A stretch of DNA of 64,000 nucleotides from Symbiodinium natans. Its lineage: Eukaryota > Sar > Dinophyceae > Suessiales > Symbiodiniaceae. The translations under genes and the position numbers were made by a program. Positions within the stretch are counted from its first letter, which is position 1. Each line of letters opens with the position of its first letter. Positions 9,805 through 20,009 of the stretch are shown here, piece by piece. Under the pieces are notes generated by a model. The model saw only the letters and a list, made by a program, of their open reading frames with translations, searched no databases and was not told where the DNA came from. Location of the stretch: assembly GCA_905221605.1 (NCBI GenBank), contig CAJNDS010002468.1, positions 970,001 to 1,034,000 of the forward strand, read 5' to 3'.

Positions 9805-9885
9805 CATGGCGGATTCTGGGCCGACACTGGCAGGCGCTCAGCAGACGCCCGGGTCCCATCCGAGTCGACGCAGAAATAAGATGCC
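9805..9885 (+). CDS. Possible N-terminal exon of gene A
   Basis: CTGTC then ATGGCGGATTCTGGGCC, reading MADSGPTLAGAQQTPGSHPS. Segment B has CTCTC then ATGGCGGATGCTGGCCAGAC (MADAGQT) at about 25707. The shared start context and M-A-D suggest an initiator exon, but the copies diverge after about 10 codons. Confidence 0.4.
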
Positions 9886-9887
9886 AC

Positions 9888-9980
9888 CCTAAACCCTAAA
9901 CCCTAAACCCTAAACCCTAAACCCTAAACCCTAAACCCTAAACCCTAAACCCTAAACCCTAAACCCTAAACCCTAAACCT
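9888..9980 (+). repeat. Telomeric array (CCCTAAA)n
   Basis: Thirteen units, again absent from the matching region of segment B (25750-25820). Confidence 0.95.
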
Positions 9981-10507
9981 TCGAAATCTCCTACTTGAAG
10001 AACCATTGACTTGATATAGGAAGCTCGTAGGAACATCTCTGAACATGATCAAGATTTTGGGAGGTTGGCTCCGCTTGGGGCTTGGGGGCTTGTTTCGGTA
10101 TGTTCGGGGGTTTAGGGTTTAGGGTTTAGGGTTTAGGGCTTTGAGGGTTGTTTTAGATGGTCTAATGGGTTTTTTTGTTTCTGAGTGGTGCTCTTGTACC
10201 ACGGCAATCCGCGCCGGAAGCGTTGTGTGAGATCCTTGATTGTTGAGGTGCGTTGGCGATGTTGACCTCCAACATTCTGCCGAACTTCCTCAGCAAAAGT
10301 GAAACCCTAAACCCAAAGCCCCCTAAACATCCAGACGCCCTCATCTCAAACATCCCAAAACCCTAAGACCCTAAAACCCTAAAGCCTTAATCCCCAAGAC
10401 CCTAAAACCCTAAACCCTCACATCCCAAATTCCAAAAGCCAGCCCTAAAGCCCTGAACCCTAAACCTTAAGCCCTCTCACTCTAAACCCTAATCCCTAAA
10501 CCCTAGC

Positions 10508-10792
10508 CCTAAACCCTAAACCCTAAACCCTAAACCCTAAACCCTAAACCCTAAACCCTAAACCCTAAACCCTAAACCCTAAACCCTAAACCCTAAACCC
10601 TAAACCCTAAACCCTAAACCCTAAACCCTAAACCCTAGCCCTAAACCCTAAACTCTAACGCCAAGCAGCCCTATCACTCTAAACCCTAATCCCTAAACCC
10701 TAGCCCTAAACCCTAAACCCTAAACCCTAAACCCTAGCCCTAAACCCTAAACCCTAAACCCTAGCCCTAAACCCTAAACCCTAAACTCTAGC
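10508..10792 (+). repeat. Long CCCTAAA array with CCCTAGCCCTAAA variants
   Basis: A run of about 18 perfect units followed by a repeated block containing CTAGCCCTAAACCC and TCACTCTAAACCCTAATCCC. Higher-order repetition (10475-10515 and 10672-10705 are near copies) shows local duplication of array segments. Confidence 0.95.
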
Positions 10793-10807
10793 GCCCCTTA
10801 CACAGCC

Positions 10808-11050
10808 AAAGGGCTGGCAAAGCAGCAGCAAGTGGCAGCGGATATGGAGCCGCCTCAGGGAAGGCGCAGTCTGTTTAGGGTTTAGGGTTTAGGGTTTAGG
10901 GTTTAGGGTTTAGGGTTTAGGGTTTAGGGTTTAGGGCTTAGGGCTTAGGGCTTAGGGTTCAGGGTTTAGGGTTTAGGTTTTAGGATTTAGGATTTTAGGA
11001 TTTTAGGATCTATACTTGGGCCTTAGGGAGGCGCAGTCTGTGTGAGGAAG
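10808..11050 (+). CDS. Candidate exon split by a telomeric intron with exon duplication
   Basis: A GC-rich island (10808-10863) is followed at 10862 by AGGCGCAGTCTGT, then a TTTAGGG array, then the same 13 bases at 11029-11041 and further unique sequence. A GC-AG intron 10864-11030 (GCGCAG...GGGAG) would remove the array and one repeat copy. The reading frame is not fixed, so the coding claim is tentative; the direct repeat is certain. Confidence 0.45.
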
Positions 11051-11149
11051 GTGACCAAGCACCCTATTAGGGTCCACGTACCTGTTTAGGGTTCAGGATT
11101 TAGGGTTTAGGGTTGGGTTCGGCCGGTCCACACTAACAGTCAAATAACG

Positions 11150-11660
11150 CCGTGGCCTGATAACACACAGGCCAAAAATAGCACCAGGAATCCCAGTCAA
11201 TTTTAGCATTTACCGGGTGCTTCTTTTTGTGGGTCTGCTGGTGGTGACTGCTAGTCACATAGCAACGGAAATAGCACCAGAAATAGCACCAGAAATAGCA
11301 CAAACAATAGCACAAAAAATGGCACCAGAAATAGCACCAGGAATAGCACAAAAAATAGCACCAGAAATAGCACCAGAAATAGCACCAGAAATAGCACCAG
11401 GAATCCCAGTCAATTTTAGCAGCTTAGCATTTACCGGGTGCTGTTTTTTTGTGGGTCTGCTGATGGTGACTGGTAGTCACATAGCACCAGAAACAGCACC
11501 AGAAATAGCACCAGAAATAGCACAAACGAATGCACCAGAAAAAGCACCAGGAATAGCACAAAAAATAGCACCAGAAATAGCACCAGAAATAGCACCAGGA
11601 ATAGCACCAGGAATAGCAGGAATCCCAGTCAATTTTTGGGCATTTACCGGGTGCTTTTAT
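11150..11660 (+). repeat. 12-bp satellite (AATAGCACCAGA) in a higher-order repeat
   Basis: Units of AATAGCACCAGA/AATAGCACAAAA, embedded in two about 220-bp repeats that share GGAATCCCAGTCAATTTT and CATTTACCGGGTGCTT at about 11190, 11402 and 11622. One frame stays open for 155 codons (I-A-P-E repeats), which follows from the 12-bp period and needs no gene. Confidence 0.9.
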
Positions 11661-11748
11661 TTGTGGGTACCGGCCGAACCCTAGTTTAGGGTTTAGGCAG
11701 CTACGCAGGGAGGTTTACGAGTCGTGCGGCTTGGAGAGTCGCGCACCC

Positions 11749-11927
11749 ACCCTAAACCCTAAACCCTAAACCCTAAACCCTAAACCCTATAAACCCTATA
11801 AACCCTAAACCCTAAACCCTAAACCCTAAACCTAAACCCTAAACCCTAAACCCTAAACCCTAAACCCTAAACCCTAAACCCTAAACCCTAAACCCTAAAC
11901 CCTAAACCCTAACCCCCCCCCCCCCCT
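11749..11927 (+). repeat. Telomeric array (CCCTAAA)n ending in poly-C
   Basis: About 24 units, with CCCTATAAA variants, ending in a C-run at about 11911-11926. It lies in the intron before the 11960 exon. Confidence 0.95.
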
Positions 11928-11959
11928 AAACCCCTTCACAGCTTCCTTCAGCTTCGCAG

Positions 11960-12037
11960 GAAGAGCCGCGGCCGCCCACTTACAACTTGCTGGATCAAAG
12001 AGAGTTGGGCCGATTCCTGCAGGAGCACGGCGGGAAG
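11960..12037 (+). CDS. Gene A exon, YNLLD...GRFLQE
   Basis: After CGCAG: EEPRPPTYNLLDQRELGRFL then QEHGGK. The paralogue in gene B is 27125-27199 (YNLLDHTALGRFLQERRAL). The shared frame and mostly synonymous changes support coding. Confidence 0.75.
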
Positions 12038-15000
12038 GGTTCAGGGTTTAGGGTTTAGGGTTTAGGGTTTAGGGTTTAGGGTTTAGGGTTTAGAGTTTAG
12101 GGCTTAGGGTTTAGGGTTTAGGGTTTGGGGTTTGGGGTTTGGGGTTTAGGGTTCAGGGTTTAGGGTTCAGGGTTTAGGGTTTAGGGTTTAGGGTTCAGGG
12201 TTCAGGGTTGAGGCTTATTATGGGGTTACAGGAGGGTTATATGTGGGTTTTAGAGGGCGTTTTTTCGCAGAGGACGCGCAGATTGGCTTGGTTCGGGTGG
12301 AGACCCTTGGCCTGATTTGATATGTATACTGTTGCCTATTACAGATAGACAACCCTAAACCCTAAACCCTAAACCCTAAACCCTAAACCCTAAACCTTCG
12401 GAAGTGGGGCGCTGGTGCTGAAACCGGCGCGCCGTGTGATCCATCGTGAACGATTGAGATGTGGGAGTTTCCGAAATTCGGAGTACCTTGTTGGGGTCCT
12501 TCCTTTAAGGGGATCCTACTATTTGGGCTCTAGGGGGCTCCCTAAACCCTAAACCCTAAAGCCTAAACCCTAAACCCCAAACCCCAAACCCTAAACCCTA
12601 AACCCTAAACCCTAAACCTGAGCCGAGGTACCTGTACAAGTTGCGGGAGACCAAGACGGCCTTCCCGCGTCGCCAGGAAGCCGAGGGCGAGGTGTGTCAA
12701 GTAGCTGGGTCTTGGAGTACTATACTTTAAGACTTTTTTTGGTTCTGGGTTCCTATTCTAGCTACTTCTGCCTAAAAAGTACCCTAAACCCTAAACCCTA
12801 AACCCTAAACGCTAAACCCTTTTACACTTTTTTTCCAGGGTCTACTCCAAAGCTAAGGTAGTGGATGGCTCCCAACGTCCGGCTATTGTGACTTAGGGAG
12901 ACTTGGGGGAAAATGTCTAGTTCCTTGGGTACTTATATCCTATAATTAGGGACACTTTTGGGGAACAATGTCTAATTTCTTGGGTACTTATATAAGTCCT
13001 ATAAGAAACAGCTAGATAATCTATAGAATTTCTGTTGCTAGGGTTCCAAGTTCAGTAGAAGGTGACGCAGCAGGAGATCTCTGAGTGGGCAGAAGGGGCC
13101 AAGAAGGCTATCGTCTGCTCCATCTCGCACAGCTGGGAAACGCGCGAACACCCGGACCCGTGCCGCTTCCAGCTGGAGCAGATACTAGGACCCGGAGTCG
13201 GCCCTGATTTCCTCTTTTTAGGGTTGGGGTTCCCCTATACTCCCCTTTAAAACCCAAAAGGGCGCTCTTTTTTATTCCTAGGTTACTCCTGGGTCTAGGA
13301 TAGTGAACTGCCTCTGCCTGTACGATGCAGCCTTCTACGATGATGTGTGGATCTTCTACGACTACGTGTCGCTGTTCCAGTTCGAGCGGCACGGGACGGA
13401 GGAGGAGAGCTTCCGGCGGGCCATGGCCAACATGCACATACTGTATCTTGGTAGCCCAGTGGTGCCCTTTTTCCTTTTGTTTGGTTCAAAAGGTTCCCGT
13501 TTAAAGTAACTTACCCCCCAAAAAAGGGTGCCCTTATCAGAATATGGTTACTGGGCTACCAAGGTATGCGCATGAGTTCACGCGCACCTTCCGCATCCAG
13601 CGCCTCACCCCGAAGTCCATCTGGGAAGCATGCCTGGATGACCCAGTGCGGGTGTATGACCCCGATGCCGGCAAAGTCATCGCGCGGCCCTTGCGAAGTC
13701 TGAAGGCCAACTTCGTCCCATACAGGGACCGGGGTTGGTGCAAAGCCGAAGTCGAATCTCAGTAGGCCCAATTAGGGACATTTTATATTTTCCCTTACTG
13801 GGGTTTAAGAGGATCATATTCAGGAATATACCCTACACCCCTAAGTCCTAGACACTAAAAATCCGAAACCCTGCAATATTCAGGAAAATGTTTCAGAGGG
13901 TGGGGGTTTCCATAAATAGGGGTACCCTTTTAAGGAGACTCCATTCTATTTCGGGCATAAAAAGGGGTAAACCCTATACCCTAAAACCCTAAAACCCTAA
14001 AACCCCAAAACCCTAAAACCCTAAAACCCTAAAACCCTAAAACCCTAAAACCCTAAAACCCTAAAACCCTAAAACCCTAAAACCCTAAAACCCCAAACCC
14101 TAAACCCTAAGGGTTCACGTCCCTTATGATTTTTGTACGTACTTTGGGAAATGCCCACATCTTAGGAATGGTCCTCGGCACGGGCCTCCACCGCCAGCCA
14201 CCAGCGGATCGATGCCTGCGAAGATAACGAGGGCAGCGCACCCGAAGCTACGGAGCTGAAGCTTGGTTCTAGGGTTTAGTAGGGTTTAGGGTTTGGGGTT
14301 TGGGGTTTAGGGTTTAGGGTTTAGGGTTTAGGGTTTAAGGCTTAGGGTTTAGGGTTTAGGGATTAGGGTTTAGGGTTTATGGTTTAGAATTTTGGGTTTA
14401 GGGTTCAGGGTTCAGGGTTTAGGGTTTGGGGGGTAGCCCAGTGGTACCCTTTTTCCTGTTGTGGTTCTGGGCTCGCCCTTTTTAAAGTAACCAACTGAAA
14501 TCAAGGGTTTAGGGTTTAGGGTTTGGGGTTTAGGGTTTAGGGTTTAGGGTTTAGGGTGCCCTCATGAGAAGATGGTTCCTGGGCAGCCAAGGAAAGGCAG
14601 AGTTCCGATGGCGCCCGACGTGTTTCAGGAGCAGATGGCCCAAACCCTAAACCCTAAACCCAAAACCCTAAACCCTAAACCCTAAACCCTAAACCCTAAA
14701 CCCCAAACCCCAAACCCAAACCCCAAACCCTAAACCCTAAACCCTAAACCGAAGTGTTTCAGGAGCAGATGGCCCTGGCTAAGTTTACCCATCGCTCCGA
14801 CGCAGACGCGGTGCTCCTGCTCCAAGAGCGCACCTGGGACCCTACCCAGGGTTTAGGGTTTAGGGTTTAGGCTTTAGGCTTTAGGCTTCAGGTTTCAGGG
14901 TCCGTACCCCTATTAGGTAGGTACGACCCTTAGAACTGTACGTCAATAGGGTCCCAGGCATCTTTCACGAGAAAGTCTCGAGCTGTGAGACAGCCGTGCT

Positions 15001-18000
15001 CTCGTACCTTCCGAAGACAGAAGTCGCCACTCTGGCGCGGGCGCTGCCGCACTACGAGCGGCTGCGGGCGCTGCGCCTCCTTCACATCGATTCTTAGGGA
15101 TACTTGGAAATATTTTCGATTCGTGGGGTACTTTGATTCCGAAGAAATAGCTAGAAGTTATATTTTTAGATACTATGATTCCTAAGAAACAGCTAAAGCT
15201 ATAGCTTTTGCTGGGGTTCCAAGTTCAGTATAGGATTGCGGGCCAGCTGAAGGAAAAGTTCTGGGCAGGGTGGGCAGCCCAGCTGTTTTCAACTCAGCGG
15301 CAGGCCTTGGCATGATTTTGGTGAGGGGTTTAGGGTTTCGGGTTTAGGTTTTAGGGTTTAGGGTTTAGGGCTGCAGGCCATAGCATCCCACAAGACACTG
15401 CGCGAGCTCAAGGTCCTGATGGTTGCCCAGGCATGCGGGATGCGTAGGCTGTTGCGTGGCAGGGGCAAGACAAACCTACAAGGGTTTAGGGTTTGGGGTT
15501 TAGGGTTTAGGGTTTAGGGTTTGGGGTTTGGGGTTTGGGGTTTAGGGTTAATGTGCGTACAGAGACAAAAACATGTACATGTACATGAAAATGAAGTAGA
15601 CTTACAAACATACACGCATATGTTCTTATTTGCTGGTCTGAAGGTTGTCGAAGCTTGTTTGATTTCTATATCAGATATGCCTTTGGAGAAAGAAGGACAC
15701 AAAGCCAAAGAAAGAGAGAGAGAGAGAGAGACGCGACGGGAAGAGGAGGACATGATCAATGGCTGACAGTGCAAACCCCACCGCCCCTGCTTTGCCCCTG
15801 AGATGATGCTCAAAAGAAGAAAGACCCTAAACCCTAAACCCTAAACCGTGTCAGACCCTTCCACCCCCATACAAAACCTGTCAAAACAGCAGCCAGGAGA
15901 TCAGATGCGACGAAGCAGACTTGACCTTCAAGGCACTTGGGAGGGAGTAGGCCCCTAAACCCTGAACCCTAAACCCTAAACCCTAAACCCTAAACCCGAA
16001 GTAAGAAGGTCGCCTCAACGAACTGGAGGCATGGATCGACCTAACACCCTCTTCTACGGACACCAAGAGATCTAGACCGAGTGCCGTTGCTCCCTGTTGT
16101 TCTAGGATGCCCCCTTAGTGCCCTTATTCCCTCTTTGTGGGGTTTAGGGGTCTCTTATAAACCCCTTCAAGGAAAAAAAGGGCACCCTTTTTTCATCCTA
16201 GGTTCCTGGGCAACCCAGTCAGGCTTTGGTGGAAGACCTCAAGGACAACACCACGGTCACGCACATCGACCTCAAAGGGAGCAAGATCGGCGATGCGGGT
16301 GCTGAGGCCCCGCCGGCTAAGCCCTAAACCCTAAACCCTAAACCCTAAACCCTAAACCCTAAACCCTAAACCCTAAACCCTAAACCCTAAACCCTAAACC
16401 CTAAACCCTAAACCCTAAACCCTAAACCCTAAACCCGAGCTAAGAAGGCAGCCTCAACGAACTGGGGGGATGGATCGACCTAACACCCTCTCGCCTTGCC
16501 CGAAGCACATCATCCTGTCCTGTGGGTTCATTCACCCAGAGACTCCAATATCCCTTAATTAAGGAATACACCTTAAATCATGTTAGGGATCCTACTATAA
16601 ATTAAGGTATGTTCCTTAATTAAGGGATTTTGGAGTCTCTGGGCAGGCTGTGGCAAAGTGCCTCAAGGAGAATTCTGCGGTCATGCGTATCAACCTCACA
16701 TTCAGCGGCATCGGTGCTGCGGGTGCTGAGGCCCTGGGCGGCCTCAGAGCGTTGCTCTAAACTTGCCTCCTTCCATCTCCCTACCCCCCAAAGGCTCTAT
16801 GGACTTACATTAAGGGCTGATATGTTAGGGTTTTTGGGGCCTAAAGGCCCCCTTGAAAATTGGGTTTTTGGGCCTTATAGGGTCTTGTTTGTCAGGCCCT
16901 GGCGCAGGGCCTCATGCAAAATACCGCGGCCACGCGCATCGACCTCGGAATGAACGACCTCGGCGATGCAGGTGCTGAGGCCTGGGTCGGCCTTTCGCGT
17001 CGCTTTGCCTCGCTGCAACACTCCCTAAACCCTAAACCCTAAACCCTAAACCCTGTTGCTGCAGGCTTTGGCAGGGTGCCTCAAGAAGAATTCCAGGATC
17101 ACGTGCATGAACCTCGGGATGTGCGGCATCGGCGATGCAGGTGCTGAGGCCCTGGAGTCGGGGTTTAGGGTTTAGGGTTTAGGGTTTAGGGTTTAGGGTT
17201 TAGGGTTTAGGGTTTAGGGTTAGGGTTTAGGGTTTAGGGTTTAGGGTTTAGGGTTTAGGGTTTAGGGTTTAGGGTTTAGGGTTTAGGGTTTAGGGTTTAG
17301 GGTTTAGGGTTTAGGGTTTAGGTTAGGGTTTAGGGTTTAGGTTTAGGGTTTAGGGTTTAGGGTTTAGGGTTTAGGTTTAGGGTTTAGGGTTTAGGGTTTA
17401 GGGTTTAGGGTTTAGGGTTTAGGGTTTAGGGTTTAGGGTTTAGGGTTTAGGGTTTAGGGTTTAGGGTTTAGGGTTTAGGGTTTAGGGTTTAGGGTTTAGG
17501 GTTCGGGCTTAGGGTTCCGTGCCTCCCTTCTCCCCTCCTTTTTGATCAGGCTTTGGCAGGGTGCCTCAAGGAAAATACCACGCTCACGTTCCTCAGCCTT
17601 GAGTTCAACCTCATCAACGAAGCAGGTGCTGAGGCCCTGGTCGCCTGCTCTCGGAGAGTCTTTGCCCTAAACCCGAAACCCTAAACCCTAAACCTCAAAC
17701 CCCAAACCCCAAACCCTAAACTCTAAAGCTTCTTACCCCCCCCCCCCCCCCCGGTCCTTTTTTCAGGCTTTGGCCGGCTGCCTCAAGGACAATTCGTCGG
17801 TCACCCACATCGATCTCTCAAACAACAGCCTCCTTCCTGCAGCTCTCGGCGGCGTGGGCTGCTCAGAGCCTTAGGGTTTAGGGCTTAGGGTTTAGGGTTT
17901 AGGGTTTAGGGTTTCCTTCATTCCTTCCTGACCGAGGTCCTGACCCCCTACAAGACCCCATTAGGGTACCTCAGGAGCCTAGAATTGGGTTGTAACTACA

Positions 18001-19977
18001 CTTAGAATTGCGTAAGCCCTAGACCCGCAACCCACAACCCTCAACCCCTCAACCCTAAACCCTAAACCCTAAACCCTAAACCCTATGAACCCTACACCCT
18101 AAGCCTCCCAGCACCGGCCCCCCTGAGGCAATGGATGCCATTGAGACGGCCCTCAAGCGCAACCGTGATGTAGCCAAGCAGGTTCAGGCTGGCTTGAAGC
18201 ACTTCCCCCGGCATGGGGTTTAGGGTTTAGGGTTTAAGGTTTGGGGTTTAGGGTTTGGGGTTTGGGGTTTGGGGTTTAGGGTTTAGGGTGTAGGGTTTGG
18301 GGCTTAGGGTTTAGGGTTTAGGGTTTGGCGGGGCCCGCAGAAGTCGTCATGCAAATTCTACGTGGTATTTCAGGGAAAAGCTGCCGATAGCAGGACAAAG
18401 GGGCACAAGTGTGCGACACCATGCCTCCGTCATAGTCCTAAACCCTGACCCTAATAAAACCCTAAACCAACTCAAAATGTCTATGTATATACATACCCAT
18501 ACATATACACATAGACAGTTGTATTAGAAACATGCAATATGTGCTTTCTGCTGGGGAAGAAGCCGCTGATGCTAGGCTGTGGAGAGTGACGAGGAGCCAG
18601 AGGGCCCGTCAGTGCTCCCGGGACATCCGCGCATGCAGGATAGGGTTTAGGGTTTAGGGTATAGGGTTTGGGGTTTAGGGTTTAGGGTTTAGGGTTTGGG
18701 GTTTGGGGTTTAGGGTTCGGGCTTACTGGTGCGCCCTGTTTAGTCTGGCACGGTCGAAGAGTGGAAGCTGGCTTTAGCCTTATTTGTACGGTCCACGGGT
18801 TTCAAACGATTTTAATAGCTTGGTTTAGGGTTTAGGGTTAAGGGTGTAGGGTTTAGGGTTTAGGGTTTAGGGTTTAGGGTAGTAGCTGACTGCGTACACT
18901 TTGCCAAACAGGGTGCACCATTAGGGTTCAGGGTTTAGGGTGTCTATACTTGGGACTTAAAGGGTTCCCATATAGTAGCTTTAGGGCCCAAGCATATATT
19001 CTAAGAGATATTCAACATACTCTTTGGGCATACCCCTTGAAAGAAATGAAGGGGTATGGTAAAATCCTTCCTTATATTCTCCCTTTCCTAGGTTAAGGGG
19101 TATGGGTTTGGGGTGTGGTGGATTATTTCTTGGATATATTATATAGGTACATAGACCCTTGGTGTAGGCTTCTGAACTACCCCCTTCACTGCCCCGAGGT
19201 CTCAGGAGGCCGAACAAAATGAACCAAGTGCGCCCTAAACCCTAGACCCTAGACCCTAAACCCTAAACCCTAAACCCTAAACCCTAAACCCTCTGCTGTT
19301 TCAGGCTTTGGTGCAGCTCTTGGAGGAGAACTCCGTGGCCGACTCCCTCGAACTGGCTGGACACGCCATCGGCGCTGCAGGTGCTGAGGCACCGGGGGGC
19401 TGGCTTAGGGTTTAGGGTTTAGGGTTTAGGGTTTAGGGTTTAGGGTTAGGGTTTAGGGTTTAGGGTTTAGGGTTTAGGGTCTAGGGTTTAGGGTTTAGGG
19501 TTTAGGGTTTAGGGTTTAGGGTTTAGCGTTTAGGGATTAGGGATTAGGGATTAGGGATTTAGGTTTAGCGGGTTTAGGGGTTTGTCGGGGCTTAGGGTTG
19601 AGGCTTTAGGGGTTTAGGGTTCAGGGTTTAGGGTTGAGGATTCAGGGTTCAGGGCTTGGTCTCCTACTGATTTGTCCTGTTGCTGTTAAACAGGCTTTGG
19701 CCGGATGCCTGAAGCTCAATTCCACCGTCACGCGCATCAACCTCACACGCAACCACCTCTTTGATGCAGGTGCTCAGGCCGGGGGTCGGTGGGTCGTGGC
19801 GTCGCTTTGCCGAACTCCCTGTCGTTAGGGTTTAGGGTTTAGGGTTTAGGGTTTAGGGTTTAGGGTTTAGGGTTTAGGGTTTAGGGTTTAGGGTTTAGGG
19901 TTAGGGTTTAGGGTTTAGGGTTTAGGGTTTAGGGTTTAGGGTTTAGGGTTTAGGGTTTAGGGTTTAGGGTTTAGGGT

Positions 19978-20009
<32 letters not shown>

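Noticed and set aside
11217-11684. 155-codon frame of I-A-P-E repeats
   Set aside because: The 12-bp period keeps the frame open by arithmetic; both strands are open and no unique coding sequence is attached.
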